Shown here in pieces: positions 23,220 through 33,119 of a stretch of DNA of 64,000 nt. Numbering within the stretch: the first letter of the stretch is position 1; every line of letters starts with the position of its first letter. Origin of the DNA: an uncultured Prevotella sp. GTDB lineage: Bacteria; Bacteroidota; Bacteroidia; Bacteroidales; Bacteroidaceae. The notes beneath the pieces are model-generated. The model was not told where the DNA came from, did not search any database, and saw only the letters and a list, made by a program, of their open reading frames with translations. The translations under genes and the position numbers were made by a program. The stretch spans positions 33,663 through 97,662 of the forward strand of contig ONYL01000002.1 of NCBI GenBank assembly GCA_900322035.1, given 5' to 3'.

Positions 23220-24004
23220 TCAAGTTCACCATCATCACTTGCACATACAACGCCGGGCATGAACTGCAGCGCACAACCGACAGCGTGTTGCGACAGACCT
23301 ATCCAGAGGTAGAACACATCATCCAAGACGGCTGCTCGCGCGACAAGACCTTAGAGATTGCCAACGAATACAAGCAGGTCAGCGATCAGGAAAGCTCTGC
23401 CCACGACGTGATCATCGTCTCCGAAACCGACGGCGGACTCTACGACGCCATGAACCGTAGCCTCAAGCGCGCCACCGGCGACTACGTAGTGTTTCTCAAC
23501 GCGGGCGACAAGCTGCCGGATTCCGATACGCTCGAACAGTTGGCGGCAGCTATCGGGAAGGCCACGCCCTTGCCCGGTGTACTCTACGGCGACACCAACA
23601 TCGTCGACGACCAAGGACGCTTTCTCCACCGCCGTCGCCTCGCCCCGCCCGAGAAGCTCTCGTGGCGGTCGTTCTTGAACGGCATGTTGGTCTGCCATCA
23701 GTCGTTCTATGCCCTGACCTCCATCGCCAAAGCCACCCCATACGATCTGCGCTTTCGGTTGAGTGCCGACGTCGACTGGTGCATCCGCGTGATGAAGGAA
23801 GCACACAGGCAGCACCGCCCGCTGCTCAACAGCCACCTCGTGCTGTGCGACTATCTTGAGGGCGGAATGTCGGTAAAGAATCATCGGGCCTCCCTGCAAG
23901 AGCGGTTCACGGTAATGCGCCGCCACTACGGATTATTGCCCACGCTTTTCATGCATTTTTGTTTCATTTTCCGGGCCATCGGTAAGAAAAAACGTGAAGT
24001 ATAA
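23216..24004 (+). CDS. Glycosyltransferase family 2 (WcaE-like)
   Basis: A 262-residue GT-A glycosyltransferase. It opens MIKFTIITCTYNAGHEL, followed by TDSVLRQTYPEVEHIIQDG, SETDGGLYDAMNRSL with the DG/D substrate-binding residues, and GDYVVFLNAGDKL; the LSADVDWCIRVM segment supplies the acidic pair downstream. The wording matches WcaE-type enzymes of exopolysaccharide loci. Translationally coupled to the GT4 gene (ATGA overlap). No other polysaccharide genes are adjacent, so this is a small satellite locus. Confidence 0.88.
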   Translation: MIKFTIITCTYNAGHELQRTTDSVLRQTYPEVEHIIQDGCSRDKTLEIANEYKQVSDQESSAHDVIIVSETDGGLYDAMNRSLKRATGDYVVFLNAGDKLPDSDTLEQLAAAIGKATPLPGVLYGDTNIVDDQGRFLHRRRLAPPEKLSWRSFLNGMLVCHQSFYALTSIAKATPYDLRFRLSADVDWCIRVMKEAHRQHRPLLNSHLVLCDYLEGGMSVKNHRASLQERFTVMRRHYGLLPTLFMHFCFIFRAIGKKKREV

Positions 24005-24289
24005 GTTGTGTGACTGGTATTTCTGAAGCAACAAACAAAATTCAACTCCACTAAATCATAAAGTGGCTTACTGAAAATCAGAAGCCGATACACTCATCAA
24101 CAGGAGGCAAGAAAGCTGAATGGGCTTTTTGTCTCCCACTACTGATTTGCCCGTCATCCATCATTTCCCCGGAAATCTTTTACCACACACCAACCAACAT
24201 ATGGGCAATGATTTTCAAGAATACGGTTCATTTATAGCTAAACTATCAGAGAAAACCAAGAAAACTATTGCTAAATGAAATATAATGAT

Positions 24290-24297
24290 TAACTTTG
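24290..24297 (+). promoter_or_regulatory. -7 box of gltB
   Basis: TAACTTTG at 24290-24297 with a weak ATTG -33 at 24267-24270 (19-bp spacer); ATG at 24352. It overlaps an in-frame upstream start at 24295, so that codon is unlikely. The rest of the 24005-24289 gap shows no gene or strong structure. Confidence 0.65.
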
Positions 24298-24351
24298 CCA
24301 GCAAAATGTAGCAAAAGTGGGCAAATAGCCAACAAGAAGAAAAGAAAGCAA

Positions 24352-27300
24352 ATGGTAAAAGGATTGTATTCAGCACACTACGAACATGATGCCTGTGGTG
24401 TTGGTATGGTGGTCAACATTCACGGCAACAAAAGCCACGAACTGGTAGACAACGCACTGAAAGTGCTTGAGAACATGCGCCATCGTGGCGCTGAAGGGGC
24501 AGACAACAAGACGGGCGATGGTGCCGGCATCATGTTGCAGATCCCTCATGAGTTTATCCTGCTCCAGGGTATTCCCGTTCCTGAGAAAGGCAAATACGGC
24601 ACCGGTCTGGTGTTCCTGCCCAAGGAGCAGAAGGCGCAACAGAAGATTCTCTCTATTATGATTGAGGAGATAGAGCGTGTCGGGCTGCAACTAATGCACC
24701 TGCGCACGGTGCCCACACAGCCCGAATGCCTGGGTAAGATGGCACAAGAGACGGAACCCGACATCAAACAGGTGTTTGTCACCGGTGTCACCGACGAGGA
24801 CGTACCCTTTTTCGAGCGCACTCTCTATCTGATCAGAAAGAAAATAGAGCGCCGCGTTATGGAGCTCATGCGCGAAAACCCATCGGAACCCTACGACAAG
24901 TTCTATATCTGCTCGCTTTCCAGCAAGAATATTGTATATAAAGGCATGTTGTCGAGTCTTCAGCTCAGGCAATATTTCCCCGACCTGACCAACAACTACT
25001 TCACCAGCGGACTGGCCCTGGTGCACAGCCGCTTCTCCACCAACACCTTCCCCACTTGGTCGCTCGCCCAGCCTTTCCGGTTGCTGTGCCACAATGGCGA
25101 GATCAACACCATCCGTGGCAACCGCGGATGGATGAAAGCCCGCGAGAGTGTACTCTCAGGGGGTGCCTTAGGCGACATCAGCGACATCAAGCCCATCGTG
25201 CAACCTGGCATGAGCGATTCGGCCAGCATGGACAACGTGTTTGAGTTTCTCGTCATGAGCGGACTGTCGCTGCCCCATGCCATGGCCATCATGGTGCCGG
25301 AGAGCTTCAACGACAAGAATCCCATCAGCGAGGATCTGAAAGCCTTCTACGAATACCACTCCATTCTGATGGAGCCTTGGGACGGCCCCGCCGCCCTGCT
25401 CTTCAGCGACGGCCGATACGCGGGCGGTATGCTCGACCGCAATGGACTGCGGCCGGCCCGCTACACCATCACGAAGAAAGACACGATGGTGGTGGCATCG
25501 GAAGTGGGCGTAATGGACTTCGATCCGGCTGAGATTGCGGAGAAGGGACGACTGCAACCAGGAAAAATCCTGCTGATCGACACCCAGGAAGGAAAAATCT
25601 ACTATGACGGAGAGATCAAGGAACGGCTTGCCGCTGAGCATCCTTATCGCCAATGGCTCAACACCAACCGCATACAGCTGGAGAATATCCACTCGGGACG
25701 CAAGGTGGAAAACGCCGTAGACCATCTCGCCGCCAAGGGCGTGGAGTTCGGATTCGGCGAGGAGGACATCGAGAACACCCTCATCCCCATGGCCACCAAC
25801 GGCCAGGAACCCACCGCCTCCATGGGCAACGACACGCCATTAGCCGCGCTGAGCGACCGTCCGCAGATCTTCTTCAACTATTTCCGGCAGCAGTTTGCCC
25901 AGGTCACCAACCCCGCCATCGACTCCATCCGCGAGAACCTCGTGATGAGTCTCACGGAATACATCGGACGAGTGGGCACGGGGATTCTCAATCCCGACGA
26001 GAGCAACTGCAAGATGGTGCGCCTGCCCCACCCCATTCTGACCAACACTCAGCTCGACATCCTCTGCAACATCCGATATAAAGGTTTCAACACCGTAAAG
26101 CTGCCCATTCTCTTCGAAGTGGAACGCGGCGAGGAGGGGCTGCAGGAAGCCCTCGACGACATCTGCCACAAGGCCGAGAAGAGCGTCGACGAGGGCTGCA
26201 ACTACATCATCCTCACCGACCGCGGTGCCGATGAACGTCACGCCTGCATTCCCAGCCTGTTGGCCGTGAGCGCCGTACACCACTATCTCATCAATGTGGG
26301 CAAGCGCGTGCAGACGGCCCTCATTGTGGAGTCGGGAGAGATCCGCGAGGTGATGCATGCCGCCCTGCTCTTAGGCTATGGTGCCTCAGCCCTATGTCCC
26401 TACATGGTCTATGCCATCCTCGACGACCTCGTCAAGCGCAAGAAGATACAGGAAAACTACGCCACCGCCGAAGCCAACTATATCAAAGCCGTCAAGAAAG
26501 GCCTGCTGAAGATCATGGCCAAGATGGGCATCTCCACCATACGCTCCTACCGCGGTGCAAAGATTTTTGAGAGCGTGGGACTCTCGGAGAGTCTGCTGCG
26601 CAACTATTTCGGCACAACTGTCTCCACCATTGGCGGTATCGGACTGAAGACCATAGCTCGCGACGCCATCGCCTTCCACGACATGGCCTTCAGAAACGGC
26701 GGCCACCTGCTTCCCAATCAGGGACAGTTCCACTACCGCAAGGACGGCATCCGCCATGCCTGGAACCCGGAGACCATCATTTCCCTGCAGCGGGCTGTGA
26801 GAACCAACCGCTTCGAGGACTTCAAGAAATACACAGAACTGGCCGACAAGAAGGACCGCCCCATCTTCATCCGCGACTTCTTCGACTTCAAGCGCAACCC
26901 CATCGACATCAGCAAGGTGGAGCCCGTGGAGAGCATCGTGAAGCACTTCGTCACCGGAGCCATGTCGTTCGGCGCGCTCTCCAAGGAGGCCCACGAGGCG
27001 CTCGCCCTGGCCATGAACAAGCTCGGGACGCGCAGCAACACGGGCGAGGGCGGTGAGGACGAGGAGCGTTTCCACACCTCCGTCGACGGAATATCGCTTT
27101 CCAGCAAGACCAAGCAAGTGGCTTCGGGCAGATTCGGAGTCACCACCAAATACCTTGTCAACGCCGAGGAAATACAGATCAAAGTGGCGCAAGGCGCCAA
27201 GCCGGGAGAGGGCGGACAGCTGCCCGGATTCAAAGTGAACGAGGTGATCGCCAAGACACGTCACTCCATCCCGGGCATCAGCCTCATTTCTCCCCCTCCC

Positions 27301-28917
27301 CACCACGACATCTACTCCATCGAGGATCTGGCCCAGCTCATCTTCGACCTGAAGAATGTGAACCCCAAGGCCGCCATCAGTGTAAAACTTGTGGCCGAGA
27401 GCGGCGTGGGCACTATTGCCGCAGGTGTGGCCAAGGCGAAGGCCGACCTCATCGTCATCTCGGGCGCTGAGGGAGGAACGGGAGCCAGCCCAGCCAGCAG
27501 CATGCGCTTCGCCGGCATATCGCCAGAGATCGGCATTGCCGAGACACAGCAGACACTGGTGAAAAACGGACTGCGCGGCAAGGTGCGCCTGCAGGTAGAC
27601 GGCCAACTGAAGACCGGACGCGACGTCATCCTCATGGCCTTGCTCGGCGCTGAGGAGTTTGGCTTTGGAACTGCGGCACTCATCACCTTGGGCTGCGTGA
27701 TGATGCGCAAGTGCAACCTCAACACCTGCCCCATGGGCGTGGCCACACAGGATCCGAAGCTGCGCGCCCACTTCAGGGGCAACTACCACTATGTCGTCAA
27801 TTTCTTCACGATGCTCGCCGAGGAAGTACGCGGCTATTTGGCCGAGATGGGATTCACCCGGCTTGAGGACATCGTGGGCCGCACCGACCTCATCCTGTTG
27901 CACGACTGCGGAGGTGCCACCGAGGATCCCGTGTGGAAGGTCGCTCCCGCCCTGCGCGACAAGTACGAGTCGCTCGACTTCTCACGCCTGCTCCACCAGG
28001 AACAGCACCCCCACACCACCTACTATCACTCAGAGAATCAGATCCACGACCTCAGCAACGTGCTCGACCAGCAGCTTATCCGTGGGGCCCGGAAGGCCGT
28101 GGAAAACAACGGTGAGGCCGACCTCGACTTCAGTATCAAGAACACCGACCGCGCCGTGGGTGCCATGCTCAGCGGCTATATCGAGCGTCACCGCTCGGAA
28201 GCCATCGCCCGGGGTGAGGCCACCGACGAGACCACCGACGACATCACCATCAACGTGAAGTTCAAGGGATCGGCCGGACAGAGTTTCGGGGCCTTCCTCG
28301 TCAAAGGCGTAGATTTCAAACTCGAAGGCGACACCAACGACTACTTCGCCAAGGGACTGAGCGGCGGACGCATCAGCATCCTGCCGCCCATCCGCTCCAA
28401 CTTCGCCGCCGAGGACAACATCATCGCAGGCAACACGGGGCTCTATGGTGCCACGTCGGGCGAGCTGTATATCAACGGAAAAGTGGGTGAAAGGTTCGGC
28501 GTACGCAACTCCGGAGCCACCGCCGTCATCGAAGGGGCGGGCGACCACTGCTGTGAATACATGACGGGAGGGCGCGTCGTGGTGCTCGGCGAGACAGGAC
28601 GCAACTTTGCGGCCGGCATGAGCGGAGGCGTGGCCTACGTGTGGGACAAGAACCACAACTTCGACTACTTCTGCAACATGGACATGGTGGAAATCAATCT
28701 CGTAGAGGAAAACACCTACCGCAAGGAGCTCCACGAACTCATCCGCCAGCACTACCTCTACACCGGGTCGAAGCTCGCGCGCATGATGCTCGACGACTGG
28801 AACCGCTACGTGGAGGACTTCATCCAGGTGGTGCCCATCGAGTACAAGCGGGTGCTGCAAGAGGAACAGGTGCGCAAGCTCCAGCAGAAGATCGCCGACA
28901 TGCAGAGAGACTACTGA
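24352..28917 (+). CDS. gltB: Glutamate synthase large subunit
   Basis: A 1521-residue enzyme that transfers the amide of glutamine to 2-oxoglutarate, giving two glutamates. The start gives MVKGLYSAHYEHDACGVG, where Cys15 becomes the N-terminal nucleophile after propeptide removal. Order: class II amidotransferase domain (about 15-410), central domain, FMN-binding synthase domain (about 780-1170) with GEGGEDEERF and GAEGGTGASPASS, and the GXGXG beta-helix domain. The 3Fe-4S ligands are Cys1115, Cys1121 and Cys1126 (C-x5-C-x4-C). Full length for bacterial GltB, with all key residues present. It is followed by gltD 116 bp later, forming the standard holoenzyme pair of ammonia assimilation. Confidence 0.97.
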   Translation: MVKGLYSAHYEHDACGVGMVVNIHGNKSHELVDNALKVLENMRHRGAEGADNKTGDGAGIMLQIPHEFILLQGIPVPEKGKYGTGLVFLPKEQKAQQKILSIMIEEIERVGLQLMHLRTVPTQPECLGKMAQETEPDIKQVFVTGVTDEDVPFFERTLYLIRKKIERRVMELMRENPSEPYDKFYICSLSSKNIVYKGMLSSLQLRQYFPDLTNNYFTSGLALVHSRFSTNTFPTWSLAQPFRLLCHNGEINTIRGNRGWMKARESVLSGGALGDISDIKPIVQPGMSDSASMDNVFEFLVMSGLSLPHAMAIMVPESFNDKNPISEDLKAFYEYHSILMEPWDGPAALLFSDGRYAGGMLDRNGLRPARYTITKKDTMVVASEVGVMDFDPAEIAEKGRLQPGKILLIDTQEGKIYYDGEIKERLAAEHPYRQWLNTNRIQLENIHSGRKVENAVDHLAAKGVEFGFGEEDIENTLIPMATNGQEPTASMGNDTPLAALSDRPQIFFNYFRQQFAQVTNPAIDSIRENLVMSLTEYIGRVGTGILNPDESNCKMVRLPHPILTNTQLDILCNIRYKGFNTVKLPILFEVERGEEGLQEALDDICHKAEKSVDEGCNYIILTDRGADERHACIPSLLAVSAVHHYLINVGKRVQTALIVESGEIREVMHAALLLGYGASALCPYMVYAILDDLVKRKKIQENYATAEANYIKAVKKGLLKIMAKMGISTIRSYRGAKIFESVGLSESLLRNYFGTTVSTIGGIGLKTIARDAIAFHDMAFRNGGHLLPNQGQFHYRKDGIRHAWNPETIISLQRAVRTNRFEDFKKYTELADKKDRPIFIRDFFDFKRNPIDISKVEPVESIVKHFVTGAMSFGALSKEAHEALALAMNKLGTRSNTGEGGEDEERFHTSVDGISLSSKTKQVASGRFGVTTKYLVNAEEIQIKVAQGAKPGEGGQLPGFKVNEVIAKTRHSIPGISLISPPPHHDIYSIEDLAQLIFDLKNVNPKAAISVKLVAESGVGTIAAGVAKAKADLIVISGAEGGTGASPASSMRFAGISPEIGIAETQQTLVKNGLRGKVRLQVDGQLKTGRDVILMALLGAEEFGFGTAALITLGCVMMRKCNLNTCPMGVATQDPKLRAHFRGNYHYVVNFFTMLAEEVRGYLAEMGFTRLEDIVGRTDLILLHDCGGATEDPVWKVAPALRDKYESLDFSRLLHQEQHPHTTYYHSENQIHDLSNVLDQQLIRGARKAVENNGEADLDFSIKNTDRAVGAMLSGYIERHRSEAIARGEATDETTDDITINVKFKGSAGQSFGAFLVKGVDFKLEGDTNDYFAKGLSGGRISILPPIRSNFAAEDNIIAGNTGLYGATSGELYINGKVGERFGVRNSGATAVIEGAGDHCCEYMTGGRVVVLGETGRNFAAGMSGGVAYVWDKNHNFDYFCNMDMVEINLVEENTYRKELHELIRQHYLYTGSKLARMMLDDWNRYVEDFIQVVPIEYKRVLQEEQVRKLQQKIADMQRDY

Positions 28918-29033
28918 CGGGAACGCCGGCCGGCACTGCCGAAAGCGAATGACACAGAGAAGAAAACCAACACAAGAAACAAAGAAAATCATGCGCGGTG
29001 CTCACCCCTGCATCCTGCATAAAACATAAGAGC

Positions 29034-30386
29034 ATGGGAAATCCAAAAGCTTTTCTTACCATCCCCCGCAAAGAAGCGGGGTATCGCCCCCTGAACGACC
29101 GAATACACGACTTCGGCGAAGTGGAGCAGACACTCAACTCCCACGACCGGCAGCTCCAAGCCTCGCGCTGCATGGACTGCGGCGTGCCCTTCTGCCACTG
29201 GGCCTGTCCGCTCGGCAACAAACCGCCAGAGTGGAACGACGCCCTCTATCACGGCGACTGGGAACGGGCCTACGAGCTGCTCAACACCACCAACGACTTC
29301 CCCGAATTCACGGGGCGCGTCTGTCCGGCACTCTGCGAGAAGGCCTGCGTGCTGAACCTCGTCGACCACGAACCGACCACCAACCGCGAGAACGAGGCCG
29401 CCATCACTGAGCACGCTTATGCCGAAGACTTCGTGAAGATCGTAGAGCCACAACGCAACGGACGGAAAGTGGCCGTCGTCGGTGCGGGGCCGGCCGGACT
29501 CGTCGCGGCCAACCGGCTCAACCTTATGGGCTACACCGTCACCGTATTCGACGCCCGCGAGAATTCGGGCGGACTGCTGCGCTACGGCATCCCCAACTTC
29601 AAACTCAACAAAATCGTTATCGACCGCAGGATGAACGTCCTCCAGCAGGAAGGCATCACGTTCCAATACGACACCCGCATCGACATCAGCCACCTGCCCG
29701 AAGGCTTCGACGCCTACGTGTGGGCTACCGGCACGCCCACGGCGCGCGATCTGAAAGTTCCCGGCCGAGAGCTCAAGGGCGTCTACTTCGCCCTGGAGAT
29801 GCTGTCGCAACAAAACCGCATCCTCGCCGGAATGGAATTCAAGAAGGAAGACCTCGTGACGGCAAAAGGCAAGGACGTACTGGTCATCGGTGGCGGCGAT
29901 ACGGGCAGCGACTGCATCGGCACTGCCCACCGACAGGGATGCAAGAGCGTGACCCAGATCGAGATCATGCCCAAGCCGCCAGTGGGTCCCGACGACCCCA
30001 ACAATCCCTGGCCGCTGTGGCCGCGCGTGCTGAAGACCACTTCGAGCCATGAGGAAGGATGCACCCGCCGCTGGAACATCAACACGCTGGAGTTTATCGG
30101 CAAGGACGGCAAGCTCACCGGCTTGCGCGTACAGGAGATCGACTGGAAGCCGAACCCCAACGGCGGACGCCCCGTCATGGTGGAGAAGGGCAAGCCCGAA
30201 ATCATCAAGGCCGACATGGTTCTGTTGGCTATGGGATTTCTCAAGCCCCAGCTGACCGAACTGCCCGCCAACGTGTTTGCCGCCGGCGACTGCAAGAATG
30301 GTGCTTCGCTCGTGGTGCGCGCTATGGCCAGCGGAAAGGAAGCCGCCGTCAAAGTGGACGAATACCTGCGCGGATCTGTCCACTGA
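29034..30386 (+). CDS. gltD: Glutamate synthase small subunit
   Basis: A 450-residue NAD(P)H-dependent subunit that passes electrons to GltB. The N-terminal part has the Cys-rich motifs for two 4Fe-4S clusters (Cys46, 49, 54, 58 in CMDCGVPFCHWAC and Cys97, 101, 105 in CPALCEKAC). An FAD Rossmann motif, VVGAGPAGLVAANRL, follows near residue 150, and an NAD(P)H-binding motif, VLVIGGGDTGSDCIG, near 285. The ATG at 29034 is preferred to 28998 because MGNPKAFLTIPRKEAGYRP matches the family start. A terminator lies 34 bp past the stop. Confidence 0.96.
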   Translation: MGNPKAFLTIPRKEAGYRPLNDRIHDFGEVEQTLNSHDRQLQASRCMDCGVPFCHWACPLGNKPPEWNDALYHGDWERAYELLNTTNDFPEFTGRVCPALCEKACVLNLVDHEPTTNRENEAAITEHAYAEDFVKIVEPQRNGRKVAVVGAGPAGLVAANRLNLMGYTVTVFDARENSGGLLRYGIPNFKLNKIVIDRRMNVLQQEGITFQYDTRIDISHLPEGFDAYVWATGTPTARDLKVPGRELKGVYFALEMLSQQNRILAGMEFKKEDLVTAKGKDVLVIGGGDTGSDCIGTAHRQGCKSVTQIEIMPKPPVGPDDPNNPWPLWPRVLKTTSSHEEGCTRRWNINTLEFIGKDGKLTGLRVQEIDWKPNPNGGRPVMVEKGKPEIIKADMVLLAMGFLKPQLTELPANVFAAGDCKNGASLVVRAMASGKEAAVKVDEYLRGSVH

Positions 30387-30420
30387 AAACAGCAAAACAA
30401 CAACATCCGCATACAGCAAC

Positions 30421-30454
30421 GCCGTCTTCCCCGATGGAGAGGACGGCTTTTTTT
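30421..30454 (+). terminator. Terminator of gltBD
   Basis: Stem GCCGTC/GACGGC (30421-30426 with 30442-30447) with an inner TCC/GGA extension, followed by seven T residues. Confidence 0.85.
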
Positions 30455-30530
30455 GTGAGCGCGAATGTGAATGCGGCCAGCCGGCACAGGCCTGCCGCCA
30501 CTCTCAGCCGAATTGCCCACCCTGCAAGCC

Positions 30531-30642
30531 ATGAGTGTCTGTGTCGGCTTGCATATGCAACCCCGCGGGTTTCCATATGCAAGCCCGCCGCCCCCCACAA
30601 GCAAGCCGATGGGCCCGCTTATGCCGCCCCGCATGAGTTTCC
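30531..30642. repeat. 22-bp tandem array (c), degenerate
   Basis: Units start at 30553, 30575 and 30597 with exact 22-bp spacing and a divergent unit at 30619; template ATATGCAAnCCCGnnGG. Located between the gltBD terminator and the terminator of the convergent TonB receptor gene, the same kind of place as array b. The rest of 30455-30770 has no gene. Confidence 0.75.
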
Positions 30643-30770
30643 ACAGAAAAAGACATGGATATCCACGGAAAGCGACGTGACTTCACGCATCTACTGATGC
30701 TTTCTTCTTTTTTCCGTGAGCCTCCACCAGCATTCCCACAGATGGTCTTGCCGGCTGCGAAAATCGAAAA

Positions 30771-30799
30771 GGGCTGGATTCCGAAAAAGAATCCAGCCC
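30771..30799 (-). terminator. Terminator downstream of the TonB receptor gene
   Basis: Perfect 11-bp stem (30771-30781 with 30789-30799), 7-nt loop; on the minus strand it is followed by CTTTTCGATTTT. It lies 100 bp past the receptor stop. Confidence 0.75.
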
Positions 30800-30898
30800 C
30801 AATGTGGCGCGCTGATCCAGCGCCGATAAGTATAGCCGATTTGGGGAGCACCGACGCTTTCAGGCGGTGAGTCTGAGAAGAAGTGCCTCCGACAGCCT

Positions 30899-32980
30899 TT
30901 ACAACGTGATGGCGGCGCCGGCCACCATCCATCTTCCGGGCTGTCTCACGTTGCCATAGTCTGCATAATCCCGGTTGAGCAGGTTGTTGGCCACCAGGTA
31001 GACGTTCCATTTCTGTTCGGTCCAAGCCAGTCTGCCGTCTAAGATGCCATAAGTCTGATAGCCGTGCAGCCTGCCATCGATGTCTTTGTAGCCCCCCACG
31101 CGGTGCTGCAACCGCCAGTCAGCCCGCAAGTCAAGGTTGCGCCATAAGTGGAAAGCTGCCGAGGCGGTGAATTTGTTGCGCAGGTATTCCAGGGCATACT
31201 GACTGACGACCCCAGGCTTCGAGTCCTGCTTTTGGTTGATCCAGCACCATCCGGCCGACATCGATTTCAGCAGATGCTGTGAGGGCAGGAGTGTAGCGAA
31301 GTCGAGCGCGGCGTTGACCTCCAAGCCCGTGGCATTGATTTTGCCGAAGTTCACGCTCTGCCAGTATTCCTTGCCCTCGGGGTCTATAGATCCGTCGTTG
31401 ATCCAGTCGATGAGATTCTTGTAATGGTTGTGGAACACGTTAGTCTCGGCCTGCACGCCCGCCCGACTGTATTTCAGGCCTGCCTCCACGGCCGAGAGCT
31501 CCTCGGGGCGCAGGTGGCTGTCGGCTTTGTGTCCGCCTACAGAATAGTAGAGCTCGGTGAACGAGGGCATACGCAGCGAGGCATTGTAGCCGGCGAAGAG
31601 TTTCCATCCGTCGGCCAATTGCCAACTGGCATCCCATCCGGGATAGACCCGCAGGTTCATATCGGCCTGCGAGTTCTCCACGGCCGTGATGCCCGCCGAG
31701 AGCGTGAGGCGGCTGATGACGATGTTGTGTTCTACAAAGAGCTGCAGGTTGGTGCGGTCGAGCCCACGGGTATAGTCGCGTGAGGTGTGGTGCACATGGC
31801 GGGGCCGGACTAATGTTTCGCCGAGGGTGGTGCTCACCATGTCCTCATAGCGCAGCTCCATACCCAAGGCCGTGCGGCCCAAGGGAGAGTCGAACCAGGC
31901 ATTGAGATTTGCGCCGAAGATATCGGTGCGGTGGTAATTGAAGGGCACCTTGCTCTCGTCGCCACGGATGAGTTCAAAGCGGTCCATGTTCCGATTCCAA
32001 TAGATGGCCGGCCGCAGATGAAACCCTCCGCGCTTGGTCTGAGCCTGCAGGGCAGTGGTGGCTTTCAGGGTATGTTCAAACTGATCGTCATATCTGACGC
32101 TGTAGAAGGTGTTGGAGCCATAGTCCTTCAGGCTGAGTCCGGCGTGCCATTGAATATCCAGGTCCGGGTCGCTGTAAGCTCCCTGATAGAAGGCCTTCCC
32201 CGTCTTGTAGTCGGCATTGAGACGCCCGGCCTCACTACGCGAATAGCCGTCGCTTCGCAGACAGGAGCCCGACAGACTTTGGTAGAGGCGGCCGCTGGCC
32301 ACGTCAGCTCGCGCGCCTGCCGACAGATAGCCGTAGCTTCCCCCCTCGATGCGGGCCGACGCGCCGGCGCCCTGCCGGGACGCGGCTCTTCGGGTCACGA
32401 TGTTGACGGCTCCCACGAGCGACGACGTTCCGTAGACTCTTGCTGCCGGACCTTCGAGCACTTCGATGTGGTCGATGTCGGCCTTGTCGACAGGATAGTC
32501 GAAGGCGTTGTGCCCCGTCTGCGGGTCGCAGATGTTGATGCCGTTGAGCAGCACGGCAATCTGCTCGCTGCTTCCCCCGCGGATACTGACGTCGGTGAGG
32601 GCTCCCATCGGGCCTTTCTGTCTGACGTCGGCTCCTGCCACGAGTTTCAACACGTCGTTAACACTTTGTACCGGTGCCGCCTGAATCTCGTCGCGGCTCA
32701 GTACAGTGATCCTTCTCGCTTGCTGACGCTGGGTCAGCGGCGCTCGCGATCCCCTCACTTCCACCACTTGCAGCTCTCGTGTGGAGGCCACCACTGCGGA
32801 GTCGGCACCGGCCTTGTCGGGTTGGGTGCTGATACCGGCAGCCTTGGCGTGGGCCAGTGTGGAAACACTCAGGGTACCCACAAGCACTTCGCGGCCGAGC
32901 ACACCGAAGAGCGAGTAGCCCTTGTTGCCGAACCGTTTGAACTTGAGGGGCTTGCGCCTGATCATGAATGGTTTGTACAT
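30899..32980 (-). CDS. TonB-dependent outer-membrane receptor (BtuB-like)
   Basis: A 693-residue receptor. A signal-type N-terminus (LVGTLSVSTLAHA, residues about 30-45) is followed by a plug domain (about 75-190) with ITVLSRDEIQAAPVQSVNDV, GPMGALTDVSIRGGSSEQIA and VEVLEGPAARVYG-like sequence, then a 22-strand-type barrel ending in a short hydrophobic strand (MVAGAAITL). It lacks the carboxypeptidase-regulatory-like domain of SusC proteins and so resembles BtuB/siderophore receptors. No cobalamin riboswitch is seen in the leader, so the ligand is open. The start at 32980 (MYKPFMIRRK) is preferred over 33031, which lies upstream of or within the promoter; 32965 is also possible. Confidence 0.85.
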   Translation of the reverse strand: MYKPFMIRRKPLKFKRFGNKGYSLFGVLGREVLVGTLSVSTLAHAKAAGISTQPDKAGADSAVVASTRELQVVEVRGSRAPLTQRQQARRITVLSRDEIQAAPVQSVNDVLKLVAGADVRQKGPMGALTDVSIRGGSSEQIAVLLNGINICDPQTGHNAFDYPVDKADIDHIEVLEGPAARVYGTSSLVGAVNIVTRRAASRQGAGASARIEGGSYGYLSAGARADVASGRLYQSLSGSCLRSDGYSRSEAGRLNADYKTGKAFYQGAYSDPDLDIQWHAGLSLKDYGSNTFYSVRYDDQFEHTLKATTALQAQTKRGGFHLRPAIYWNRNMDRFELIRGDESKVPFNYHRTDIFGANLNAWFDSPLGRTALGMELRYEDMVSTTLGETLVRPRHVHHTSRDYTRGLDRTNLQLFVEHNIVISRLTLSAGITAVENSQADMNLRVYPGWDASWQLADGWKLFAGYNASLRMPSFTELYYSVGGHKADSHLRPEELSAVEAGLKYSRAGVQAETNVFHNHYKNLIDWINDGSIDPEGKEYWQSVNFGKINATGLEVNAALDFATLLPSQHLLKSMSAGWCWINQKQDSKPGVVSQYALEYLRNKFTASAAFHLWRNLDLRADWRLQHRVGGYKDIDGRLHGYQTYGILDGRLAWTEQKWNVYLVANNLLNRDYADYGNVRQPGRWMVAGAAITL

Positions 32981-33002
32981 ATAAAAAAATAATTCGTTGA
33001 AC

Positions 33003-33036
33003 GTTGCACGGTGGGTGCAACCGAGGTGCAAAGGTA
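33003..33036 (-). promoter_or_regulatory. Promoter and 5'-end hairpin of the TonB receptor mRNA
   Basis: Minus-strand -7 box TACCTTTG at 33029-33036; immediately downstream lies a perfect 7-bp hairpin GTTGCAC/GTGCAAC (33003-33009 with 33015-33021, 5-nt loop) that would form the very 5' end of the transcript. Confidence 0.6.
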
Positions 33037-33089
33037 CGAAAAAAGACTTTTAATTTACCCGTTTCCTCTCTTTTCTGCAGAAAAAACAG

Positions 33090-33097
33090 TAACTTTG
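33090..33097 (+). promoter_or_regulatory. -7 box of rbfA
   Basis: TAACTTTG at 33090-33097, 22 bp before the ATG at 33120. Divergent to the TonB receptor promoter about 60 bp away. Confidence 0.65.
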
Positions 33098-33119
33098 CAG
33101 CCCGACAATATCCTATTAT

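Noticed and set aside
32981-33040. Cobalamin riboswitch before the BtuB-like receptor
   Set aside because: The leader is too short for the class and shows only a 7-bp hairpin and no B12-box-like sequence.
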